Part shown: positions 56,742-64,000 of the stretch, piece by piece | Layout: the number at the start of each line of letters is the position of its first letter | Numbering within the stretch: the first letter of the stretch is position 1 | DNA from: Sphingobium sp. V4 | Lineage (GTDB): Bacteria; Pseudomonadota; Alphaproteobacteria; Sphingomonadales; Sphingomonadaceae | Reading direction: 5' to 3' | Assembly: GCF_029590555.1 (NCBI RefSeq) | Contig: NZ_CP081001.1 | Location: 1,736,001 to 1,800,000, forward strand | Length of the DNA stretch: 64,000 nt | The notes under the pieces: model-generated | Databases searched by the model: none | What the model was told of the DNA's origin: nothing | What the model saw: only the letters and a program-made list of their open reading frames with translations | Position numbers and translations under genes: made by a program

Positions 56742-58109
56742 CTACTTTGCCAAAGCCCGGATCACCCGGTCCCATTGCTCCAGTGATTCCCGGATGCCAG
56801 CCACGGGCACGCGCTCGTTCAGGCCATGGGCGAAGCCGTCCTCGGCCTTCATGAACAGGCTGGAGACACCATAGCTGGGAACGCCCAGCGCCCGGAAGTG
56901 GAGACTGTCGGTCGCTCCGGCCGACATGCCCGGCATGACAGTGACACCAGGTGCCCGCGCCGTTACCGCATCCCTGACCGCCTTCATGACGTCGGCGCGC
57001 AGCGGCGAGGCGGCGCTGGCCAGCGGATCGCCCAGGGTCTTGACCGTCGCGCTGTCGTCATCCACCAGCTTCACCAGTTGCGCCCTGACCTCCTCAATGG
57101 TCATGCCGGGGAAGATCCGGCAGTTGACGCTGACTTTGGCGCTTTGCGGCAGAGCATTGAGCGCATGGCCTGCCTGCGCCATGGTCGCGACGCAGGTGGT
57201 GCGGACCTGACCGATAAATTCCGGCCGGGCCGAGAGCAGGTCCGCCGAAGCCGGGTCGCCGGTCTGCGCATAGCGCTGCATCGCCTCGCCAACCTCGCCG
57301 CCCATTCGGCCCGCCGACAGCGCCAGTGATGCCTTCGTCAGTTCGTTGCGCATCGGCGCAAACCGATAGGCCGCAATCCGGTCGATCGCCCTGGCCATCC
57401 GATAGATGGGATTGCCAGATGTCGGGGCGCTCGAATGGCCGCCCGCATCAGCGAAGGAAAATTCGAAATCGGCATAGGATTTCTCCCCCGCCTGCAACTG
57501 ATAGAGGACCGGCTTGCCTTCCTCATTCAGCAATCCGCCGCCGCCGTCGCCGTTGAGCAGCAGGTCGACATCCCTGTATCGCATCGCCAGCGCCCTGGTC
57601 GTGACCATGTCGGTTTCCTCGTCGCCCGACAGCAGCAGGATGACGGAACGGCGCGGCCGCCATCCCTCCTTCTTCAACTGGGCAATCGTCGCGACCATCA
57701 TCGCGACGTCATATTTATTGTCCTCCGACCCGCGCCCGTAAATATAGCCATTCTCCTCGATCGGCACGAAGGGATCGCGCGTCCAGTCGGCACGGTTGGC
57801 GGCCACAACATCCATATGACCGATCAGGGCCATGGGCCTGAGCTTCGGGTCGCTGCCCCTGATCGTCGCGGCCAGCGTCGCCGTCTCGCCCATCGGCGTG
57901 ATGACGATATCGGCATCGGCGAAGCCAGCCCCCTTCAGCACCGAGGTATAATAGGCTGCGAGCCTGGGCACCTGTCCTTCGCCCTGCACGGTCTTGAAGG
58001 CGATCGAGCGCATCAGCACCTCCTTGGCGGCTCCCGCATCGGCCGCCGCCTGCGCGCCTTGCGGCGCCGCCAGCACCGCCAGCCCAAAAAATGCGCGCCT
58101 CATATCCAT
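56742..58109 (-). CDS. M20-family metallopeptidase, secreted
   Basis: 455 residues from ATG 58109, with GGGGAG eight bases upstream. Signal peptide (FFGLAVLAAPQGAQAA). M20 Zn site: ALIGHMDVVAA (His, Asp), RGSEDNKYDVAMMVAT (Asp) and SGDEETDMVTTRA (Glu-Glu). The last metal His is in FAHGLNERVPV near the C-terminus. A dimerisation domain sits in the middle. It likely cleaves peptides or acylated amino acids in the periplasm. Confidence 0.92.
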   Translation of the reverse strand: MDMRRAFFGLAVLAAPQGAQAAADAGAAKEVLMRSIAFKTVQGEGQVPRLAAYYTSVLKGAGFADADIVITPMGETATLAATIRGSDPKLRPMALIGHMDVVAANRADWTRDPFVPIEENGYIYGRGSEDNKYDVAMMVATIAQLKKEGWRPRRSVILLLSGDEETDMVTTRALAMRYRDVDLLLNGDGGGGLLNEEGKPVLYQLQAGEKSYADFEFSFADAGGHSSAPTSGNPIYRMARAIDRIAAYRFAPMRNELTKASLALSAGRMGGEVGEAMQRYAQTGDPASADLLSARPEFIGQVRTTCVATMAQAGHALNALPQSAKVSVNCRIFPGMTIEEVRAQLVKLVDDDSATVKTLGDPLASAASPLRADVMKAVRDAVTARAPGVTVMPGMSAGATDSLHFRALGVPSYGVSSLFMKAEDGFAHGLNERVPVAGIRESLEQWDRVIRALAK

Positions 58110-58354
58110 ATATTTGCACTCCCCGATGGACCGATGCTGCCTCTGTGACATAGCGGATAGACGCGGCCAATGCGTTTGGCCCTGTTGGGGTGATGTCGGA
58201 GGCGCCGGATGCTTCATCCGGCCTGACATCGCTCCGATCGACATACGGAAAGAGGGCCGCCTTATCCGTATTGAATCCCTTGAAAGAATTGCTTGCGCGC
58301 AATCGGACCTATCGCCTCCGATATAGCCGCCGGTCGCCCAAAGGAAGATGAGCC

Positions 58355-59665
58355 ATGGCCCTCAACTATCGCAGTTTCGGATTTCAGGTGCTTGCCGGCA
58401 TGGCCGTCGGGCTCATCCTCGGCCTTGTCGCCCGCCAGATCGGCGCCGGGCCGGATGGCAGCCTCAACTGGCTGGCGACGACGCTGAAGACGGTCGGCTC
58501 CATCTTCGTCTCGCTGCTGAAGGCGATCGTTCCGCCATTGATATTCGCAGCCATCGTCGCATCGATCGCCAATCTGCGCGCGCTCGACAATGCCGCACGG
58601 CTCGCCGGACAGACCCTGCTCTGGTTCGCCATCACGGCGCTGATCGCCGTCACCATCGGCCTTGCGATCGGCCTGGTGGTGGAACCCGGCGCAGGATTGC
58701 GCGGTACCCAGCTGGCGATGAAGCAGGCGGAATCGGTCGGCGGCTGGCTCGATTTCCTCAAAGGCCTGATACCCGGCAACAGCCTGGCGCTGTCGGGCAG
58801 CAGCAAGGTCGCGGAGGATGGCGCGATCACCACCAGCCTCACCTTCAACATCCTGCAACTTCTGGTCATCTCGATCGCGGTCGGCCTTGCCACGCTGAAG
58901 GTCGGCGAGAAGGCAGACCCCTTCCTCGCCTTCGTCCGATCGTTGCTCGCCATCGTACGCACGATCCTGAACTGGATCATCCGTCTGACGCCGGTCGGTT
59001 CGGCCGCGCTGATCGGCACGGCCATCGCGACCTATGGCTGGAGCGCTTTGGCACAACTCGGCAGCTTCACCGCCGCCGTCTATCTGGGCCTCGCGCTGGT
59101 CCTGCTGGTGGTCTATCCGGCGCTGCTGATACTGAACGGGCTCAAGCCCGGCCCCTTCTTCGCGACGGCCTGGCCCGCGATCCAGCTCGGCTTCGTTTCG
59201 CGTTCCTCCGTCGGCACCCTGCCCGTCACCGAAGCCGTGACCGAAAGGATGGGCGTCGACAAAGGCTATGCCGCCTTCGCCATCCCGTTGGCGGCGACGA
59301 CCAAGATGGACGGCTGCGCGTCGATCTACCCTGCGCTGGCGGCGATCTTCGTCGCAGGCTTCTACGGCATCCCGCTCCATTTCATCGATTACGTCCTGAT
59401 CATCTTCGTATCAGTGATCGGATCGGCGGCGACGGCCGGGTTGACGGGCGCGATCGTGATGCTGACGCTGACCCTGTCCACCCTTGGCCTGCCGCTGGAA
59501 GGCGCGGGCCTGCTGCTGGCCATCGACCCGATCATCGACATGGGCCGCACGGCGGTGAACGTCGCGGGCCAGGTGCTGGTCGCAACGATCGTGGCAAAGC
59601 GTGAAGGGATATTGGACGAGAGCGCCTATCAGCGCGAGGCGGAGGCAGTGCAGGCGATCGCCTGA
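58355..59665 (+). CDS. Dicarboxylate/amino-acid:cation symporter (DAACS, GltP/DctA-like)
   Basis: 436 residues with eight helices and two re-entrant loops expected for this family. The signature serine-rich loop is SRSSVGTLPVTEAV (about 281-294), followed by the motif AIPLAATTKMDGCASIYPALAAIFVAGFYG, where most family members have N-MDG. It couples uptake of dicarboxylates or acidic amino acids to cation flow. Substrate is not resolvable. Convergent with phaZ. Confidence 0.9.
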   Translation: MALNYRSFGFQVLAGMAVGLILGLVARQIGAGPDGSLNWLATTLKTVGSIFVSLLKAIVPPLIFAAIVASIANLRALDNAARLAGQTLLWFAITALIAVTIGLAIGLVVEPGAGLRGTQLAMKQAESVGGWLDFLKGLIPGNSLALSGSSKVAEDGAITTSLTFNILQLLVISIAVGLATLKVGEKADPFLAFVRSLLAIVRTILNWIIRLTPVGSAALIGTAIATYGWSALAQLGSFTAAVYLGLALVLLVVYPALLILNGLKPGPFFATAWPAIQLGFVSRSSVGTLPVTEAVTERMGVDKGYAAFAIPLAATTKMDGCASIYPALAAIFVAGFYGIPLHFIDYVLIIFVSVIGSAATAGLTGAIVMLTLTLSTLGLPLEGAGLLLAIDPIIDMGRTAVNVAGQVLVATIVAKREGILDESAYQREAEAVQAIA

Positions 59666-59711
59666 GCCATCGACGGGTTGCCCGCCGGAACGGGTGCCCC
59701 CGACAGGACGG

Positions 59712-60935
59712 TCAGTTCATGGCGAGGATCATGTTCCGCACTTGCGGATAGACCTGCTTTTCCCACTTGCTGCCCGAAAAGACGCCATAATGGCCGACGC
59801 CCGGCTGGAGATGATGGCGCTTGAGATGCGGGCGCAGGCCGGTGCAAAGGCCGTGGGCCGCCGATGTCTGGCCCACAGCGCAGACATCGTCCCTTTCACC
59901 CTCGACGGTGAGCAGCGCGGTCTTGCGGATCATGCCAGGATTCACGGTGCGCCCACGGACTGTCAGTTCGCCCTTGGCGAGCAACGCGCGCTGGAACACC
60001 ATGTCGACGGTTTCGAGGTAGAATTCCTTGGTCATGTCGAGGACGGCGAAATATTCCTCGTAGAAATCCTTTATCTTCTGCGCCTCGACCCGCTTACCGT
60101 CGGCGAGCAACTGATAAAGTTCGCGATGCGTCGACCCATGCCGTTCCATGTTCATCGACATGAAGGCCGAAAGTTGCAGGAAACCGGGATAGACTTCGCG
60201 CCCGCGGCCCGCATAGCGGAAGGGAACGACGGAAATCAGATTGTCCTCGAACCACTTGATCGGCTTTTCATTGGCAAGGTCGTTGACCACCGTCGGCGCC
60301 GCATTGGGATCGATCGGCCCGCCCATCAGCGTCATCGACCGCGGTGTCGCCCTGTCCTTGTCCTCCGACATCAGCGCGACCGCCGCCAGCGCGGGTACGC
60401 AGGGCTGGCACACCGATACCAGATGCGCGCCCTCGCCCAGTTCCTGAAGGAAGCGGATCACATAATCGACATATTCGTCGAAGCCGAAGCGCCCTGCCTC
60501 CATCGGCACATCGCGCGCATTTTTCCAGTCGGTGATGTAGACGTCATGGTCGCGCAGCAATGTTGCAACCGTGCTGCGCAACAAGGTGGAAAAATGGCCC
60601 GACATAGGGGCGACGACCAGCACGCGCGGCTGTTCAGCCTCCACCTCATCCTTTGCAAAGTGCAACAGATTTCCGAAGGGCAGGTCCAGCGCGATCTCCT
60701 CACGCACGGACACCTCTGCATTGCCGCTCGTGACGGTATGGATGTCGTAAGCAGGGCGCTTGTGCGTCAGTTTCGCGCCCTGAAACACGTCCATCAGGGC
60801 GAACATACGGCGCGGCATCGCCCAATCGGCCATCGGCCCCATCCGGTCGCGCATGGCAAGCGCGTACTGCGCACCAAGCCGCGCTGGGGCCAGCATGTCG
60901 TTCCAGGCCTGATAACCGCTGTAGAGCATCCGCAT
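59712..60935 (-). CDS. phaZ: Intracellular poly(3-hydroxybutyrate) depolymerase
   Basis: 407 residues, no signal peptide. The lipase-like box has Cys as nucleophile: HLVSVCQPCVPALAAVAL (C176), as in the PhaZ1 type of alphaproteobacteria and Ralstonia. The Asp and His follow in MLTVEGERDDVCA and VGHYGVFSGSKW near the C-terminus. It degrades native PHB granules in the cytoplasm. It implies the organism makes PHB; synthase genes are not in this window. Confidence 0.93.
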   Translation of the reverse strand: MRMLYSGYQAWNDMLAPARLGAQYALAMRDRMGPMADWAMPRRMFALMDVFQGAKLTHKRPAYDIHTVTSGNAEVSVREEIALDLPFGNLLHFAKDEVEAEQPRVLVVAPMSGHFSTLLRSTVATLLRDHDVYITDWKNARDVPMEAGRFGFDEYVDYVIRFLQELGEGAHLVSVCQPCVPALAAVALMSEDKDRATPRSMTLMGGPIDPNAAPTVVNDLANEKPIKWFEDNLISVVPFRYAGRGREVYPGFLQLSAFMSMNMERHGSTHRELYQLLADGKRVEAQKIKDFYEEYFAVLDMTKEFYLETVDMVFQRALLAKGELTVRGRTVNPGMIRKTALLTVEGERDDVCAVGQTSAAHGLCTGLRPHLKRHHLQPGVGHYGVFSGSKWEKQVYPQVRNMILAMN

Positions 60936-61061
60936 GATAGCAACCGTGCCTTATATTATTCCGTCAACCGAATCGGTCTTTTGCTGAAACGCTATACAGG
61001 CTTTTTGTGTTGCACCGCATCATCATTAATGGGAGGTTGGTCGAAAGCGGGAGGGAAAGCC

Positions 61062-61718
61062 ATGGCAATTGCGGAACTCACACTTTCTAGCAAAAATTAT
61101 TCCTCCTGGTCTTTGCGCGGATGGCTGCTTTGCCGTCTGGCCGGGTTGCAGGTCGTGGAAAAGCTGATCGCGCTCGACGATCCGGAAAACCGCGCGGAAT
61201 TGCTGCTGCTCTCTCCCTCCGTGCTGGTTCCCCGCCTCACCCACGAGGGCGCGAGCGTGTGGGACACGTTGGCGATCGCCGAATATCTGCACGAATTATA
61301 CCCCGATGCGGGCATGTATCCTGTCGATCGGATCGCGCGCGCGCACTGCCGTTCGGTATCAGGGGAGATTCACTCGGGTTTCGCCAATCTGCGCTCCGCC
61401 CTGCCCATGAACCTCAAGGTCCGCCATGCGCGGTTTCCGATCTTTTCAGGCGCCAAACCCGACATCGAACGGATCGAGACGATCTGGACGGAATGTCTGG
61501 ACGATTATGGCGGCCCCTGGCTGTTCGGTGACGCGCCGACGGTAGCCGACGCCATGTTCGCGCCGGTCGCGCAACGCTTCCTGACCTATGCCGTGCCCGT
61601 CACACAGAAATGCGCCGCATATTGCCAGACCATCAACAGCTGGGCGCTGATGCGGGAATGGATCGAGGCGGCGCGGGCCGAGCCGGAAGAGATGGCGGAG
61701 CTGGAAATCGAGTTCTGA
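61062..61718 (+). CDS. Glutathione S-transferase family protein
   Basis: 218 residues from ATG 61062 behind GGGAGGGA; a long upstream extension overlaps the phaZ promoter region. Thioredoxin-like N-terminal domain starts ELTLSSKNYSSWSLRGWLLCRLAG (Ser for GSH activation), with SVLVPRLTHEGASVWDTLAIAEYL (cis-Pro and Asp/Ser GSH contacts), then the all-alpha C-terminal domain. Substrate unknown. Confidence 0.92.
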   Translation: MAIAELTLSSKNYSSWSLRGWLLCRLAGLQVVEKLIALDDPENRAELLLLSPSVLVPRLTHEGASVWDTLAIAEYLHELYPDAGMYPVDRIARAHCRSVSGEIHSGFANLRSALPMNLKVRHARFPIFSGAKPDIERIETIWTECLDDYGGPWLFGDAPTVADAMFAPVAQRFLTYAVPVTQKCAAYCQTINSWALMREWIEAARAEPEEMAELEIEF

Positions 61719-61760
61719 CGCCCCCTTCCCCCTCCGTCATGGCGGGGCTAAGGCATCGCC

Positions 61761-63413
61761 ATGACGATACGCACCCTTGCCCTGGCCCTTGGCCTGACCG
61801 CCGCCCTGCCTGTCCAAGCCGAGACCATCGAGCCACAGCGGCTCGAACAGTCCGTCCGCACGCTGGCCTCCGACCTGTTCGAGGGACGCGCGCCGGGCAC
61901 CATCGGGGAAGAGCGGACGATCGGCTATCTGGTGGCGCGCTTCGAGGCGCTGGGACTGGAACCGGGCGGCCCTGACGGCCAGTGGGTCCAGACCGTACCA
62001 CTGCTTCATACCCGGCTCGGGAAGGCCGAAACGCTGGGCCTGACTCAGGGAAGCGCGACGACGCCATGGACCTTCGGCAGCCAGGTCTATCTGTCCACCC
62101 TCCAGCCCAGGGACCATGTCGCACTGGAAAAAGCGCCGCTGGTTTTCGTCGGTCATGGCGTGTCCGCACCCGAACGGGGCTGGGACGATTTCAAGGGCGT
62201 CGACCTGAAGGGCAAGGTTGCAGTCTTCCTGATCAACGATCCCGACTTCGAGGCCACCGAGGGGGAAGATGCCGTCGGCAAGTTCGGCGGGCGGACCATG
62301 ACCTATTATGGCCGCTGGACCTACAAGTTCGAGGAAGCGGCACGGCGCGGCGCGGTCGGCGCACTGATCGTGCATGACACGCCAGGCGCAGGCTATGGGT
62401 GGAACGTGGTCGTCAGCCCCGGCGGCGAAAATTACGACCTTGTGCGCGCTGCGGACAAGCTGACCAGCCTCCAGGTCCAGGGCTGGATCGAGGGCGAGAC
62501 CGCAAGGACGATGTTCGCCGGCGCGGGGCTGGATCTGGCGGCGCTGCGCCGGCAGGCGAGAAGCCGGACCTTCAGGCCGGTGGAACTGAAGGGTGCGGCC
62601 TTCTCCGCCGCCTTCCCTGTCAGCCAGGAGGTGGTGAAGAGCGCCAACGTCCTCGCCCGCATTCCCGGCGCCAGTCGGCCGGACGAAACGGTGATGTATG
62701 GCGCGCATTGGGATGCCTATGGCAAGGGCGCGCCCGACGCGCAGGGGCGCATCTACCGCGCCGGCGCCAATGACGACGCGCTCGGCATAGCGGCGATGTT
62801 CGAGATCGCGCGCGCGTTCAAGGTCGGACCCGCGCCCGACCGGTCGATCCTGTTCGCGGCCTGGACGGCGGAAGAGCGCGGCCTGCTCGGTTCAGAATAT
62901 TATGCCTTCAATCCGGTCTGGCCGCTGGACCGGACCGTCGCCAACCTGACGATCGACATCCTCCAGACCGCAGGCAAGGCGAAGGACGTGATCCTGGTCG
63001 GCAAGGGACAGAATGGGCTGGAGGATGATCTCGCACGCTTTGCTGCGCAGCAAGGCCGCGTCGTGACGCAGGAAAGCCTGCCCGAACGCGGCCTGTTCTA
63101 TCGCGCCGACCATTTCTCCATGGCCAAGCGTGGCGTGCCGGTGCTGCTGCTGATGGGCATCGCCGGCGCTTCCGATCTGGTCGAAGGCGGTCGCGCGGCC
63201 GGACAGGCGTGGGTCGATGCCTATACGGGCAAATGCTACCACCAGGCCTGCGACGCGGTGGACGAGACGTGGAAACTGGACGGCGCCGCGCAGGACGTGG
63301 ACCTGATGCTTGCCATTGGCCGCGATCTGGCCGGATCGACGCGCTGGCCCGATTGGAAGGCCGGCTCCGAGTTCAAGGCGATCCGCGACAAGAGCGCGGC
63401 GGCGCGTAACTGA
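61761..63413 (+). CDS. M28-family metallopeptidase, secreted
   Basis: 550 residues with signal peptide (ALALGLTAALPVQA). A PA (protease-associated) domain (about 100-230) precedes the peptidase. Zn ligands: VMYGAHWDAYG (His near 316), GANDDALGIAAM (Asp), WTAEERGLLGSE (catalytic and metal Glu) and RADHFSMAKRGVP (His). It likely releases N-terminal amino acids from peptides. Followed by a convergent alpha-galactosidase. Confidence 0.92.
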   Translation: MTIRTLALALGLTAALPVQAETIEPQRLEQSVRTLASDLFEGRAPGTIGEERTIGYLVARFEALGLEPGGPDGQWVQTVPLLHTRLGKAETLGLTQGSATTPWTFGSQVYLSTLQPRDHVALEKAPLVFVGHGVSAPERGWDDFKGVDLKGKVAVFLINDPDFEATEGEDAVGKFGGRTMTYYGRWTYKFEEAARRGAVGALIVHDTPGAGYGWNVVVSPGGENYDLVRAADKLTSLQVQGWIEGETARTMFAGAGLDLAALRRQARSRTFRPVELKGAAFSAAFPVSQEVVKSANVLARIPGASRPDETVMYGAHWDAYGKGAPDAQGRIYRAGANDDALGIAAMFEIARAFKVGPAPDRSILFAAWTAEERGLLGSEYYAFNPVWPLDRTVANLTIDILQTAGKAKDVILVGKGQNGLEDDLARFAAQQGRVVTQESLPERGLFYRADHFSMAKRGVPVLLLMGIAGASDLVEGGRAAGQAWVDAYTGKCYHQACDAVDETWKLDGAAQDVDLMLAIGRDLAGSTRWPDWKAGSEFKAIRDKSAAARN

Positions 63414-63419
63414 TCCGGC

Positions 63420-63440
63420 CTCCGTTCGTTTCGACTGAGG
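63420..63440. repeat. Half-site of the post-leuA intergenic repeat
   Basis: TCCGTTCGTTTCGACTGAGG (63421-63440) shares TCCGTTCGTTTCGA with the right arm of the repeat at 56701-56734 (opposite orientation). It lies in the 34-bp gap between the M28 peptidase and alpha-galactosidase stops. Confidence 0.5.
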
Positions 63441-63447
63441 GGATGGT

Positions 63448-64000
63448 TTAGCCGAGCCGATACAGCGCGCTGCCATGCGGCGGCAGGGTGGCGCTCACCC
63501 GCTCTGCCTGCCGACCAAGCGCCTTGCCTTCCCACAGGTCGCGCACGGCGACCGGCCCGGACAGTCCGAGGTCGCGCAGCCTGATCCCCACGTCGCGCCG
63601 CTTGTCCCCGGGATTGAACAGGGCGAGATAGCGGTCGCTGCCGCCGTCCGCGATCGCCGACCATACCCGGACGCCGTCCTCGACGAAATGCGGGCAATTG
63701 CCGTTGCTCGCCTGATTGACGGCCAGCACCTCCCGATTGGTCAGCAACGCCAGGGTCGCCGCATCCAAATGGCGCAGGTCGCCGCCCATGATGAGCGGAG
63801 AGCGCGCGATCGCCCAGAGCGTCATCAAGGTTCGCTGCTCGTCCGGGGTGAAGCGCGTGTCGCGCTCGCCCAGCGCCAGGCGGCCCAGGGGCAGCATGTC
63901 GGCGTCTGGCCAACTCCCCGGAGCACGGTACGGCGTCCAGTTTTCTAGCCGCGTGAACTGCGCCTCCAGCATCGCCCAATCGTCCCAGAAATCGTCCGAG
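63448..64000 (-). CDS. GH27 alpha-galactosidase, C-terminal part (runs off right edge)
   Basis: The visible 183 residues end at TAA 63448-63450. At the window edge is SDDFWDDWAML, which should carry the acid/base Asp of GH27, followed by GSWPDADMLPLGRL and ERDTRFTPDEQRTLMTLWAIARSPLIMGGDLRHL. The C-terminal beta-sandwich (LPPHGSALYRLG) is complete. It releases terminal alpha-galactose. The nucleophile Asp region lies outside the window. Convergent with the M28 gene. Confidence 0.9.
   Translation of the reverse strand, partial: SDDFWDDWAMLEAQFTRLENWTPYRAPGSWPDADMLPLGRLALGERDTRFTPDEQRTLMTLWAIARSPLIMGGDLRHLDAATLALLTNREVLAVNQASNGNCPHFVEDGVRVWSAIADGGSDRYLALFNPGDKRRDVGIRLRDLGLSGPVAVRDLWEGKALGRQAERVSATLPPHGSALYRLG

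Noticed and set aside
59601..60960. Plus-strand frame running through phaZ into the GST gene
   Set aside because: Only the last 218 codons (from 61062) are a real protein; the rest is antisense to phaZ.

Overview
The window looks like chromosomal DNA of a high-GC alphaproteobacterium, most likely a sphingomonad (Sphingobium/Sphingomonas-like). This is an inference from gene content (FecI/FecR units with STN-type TonB receptors, a GatCAB operon, intracellular PHB depolymerase, class I IlvC, long-form LeuA, paired YceI proteins), not from a marker gene. No rRNA, tRNA, CRISPR array or intact insertion sequence was found.

Region 1 (1-18.7 kb) is a surface-polysaccharide locus. It holds two GT4 glycosyltransferases (one cut by the left edge), a membrane-bound FlaA1/CapD-type nucleotide-sugar dehydratase, a DegT/DnrJ aminotransferase, a sulfotransferase, a heavily decayed O-antigen-ligase/polymerase-like membrane gene (5926-7224; two in-frame stops and three frame changes), a Wza-type export lipoprotein, an outer-membrane beta-barrel protein, a methyltransferase-like gene and a GT39-like membrane protein. 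A tightly packed minus-strand operon (18674 down to 12310) encodes a CDP-deoxysugar pathway: glucose-1-phosphate cytidylyltransferase, CDP-glucose 4,6-dehydratase, a PMP/PLP dehydrase-like enzyme with His in place of the catalytic Lys and no Fe-S cysteines, a sugar C-methyltransferase, an SDR protein lacking the YxxxK lysine, and a GT2 transferase. Together they suggest a branched CDP-linked deoxyhexose.

Region 2 (19.3-29.1 kb) is a complete glycogen operon on the minus strand, glgP-glgB-glgC-glgA-glgX, with a convergent NUDIX hydrolase whose 3' end overlaps glgX.

Region 3 (29.2-37.8 kb) has a class-C beta-lactamase-like serine hydrolase, then a FecI sigma factor, FecR anti-sigma, STN-TonB receptor and large autotransporter, all on the plus strand. 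This is a probable cell-surface signalling unit that includes an autotransporter with Asp-rich insertions.

Region 4 (38-49.4 kb) is mostly housekeeping: gatC-gatA-gatB, ruvX, a MerR-type regulator divergent from a glutaredoxin-MauE fusion with a clear long-spacer MerR promoter, an L,D-transpeptidase whose signal peptide appears frameshifted, a small polyproline lipoprotein, serB, and miaA (the serB and miaA start codons share one CATG).

Region 5 (49.5-56.6 kb) carries branched-chain amino-acid synthesis: ilvB, an unknown 118-codon gene, ilvN, ilvC, two YceI genes, and leuA preceded by a Leu-rich leader peptide with alternative RNA stems (an attenuator). Region 6 (56.7-64 kb) has an M20 peptidase, a DAACS symporter, a PHB depolymerase, a GST, an M28 peptidase and the 3' part of a GH27 alpha-galactosidase. 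A sphingomonad-style intergenic inverted repeat follows leuA, and a half-site of it occurs near 63.4 kb.
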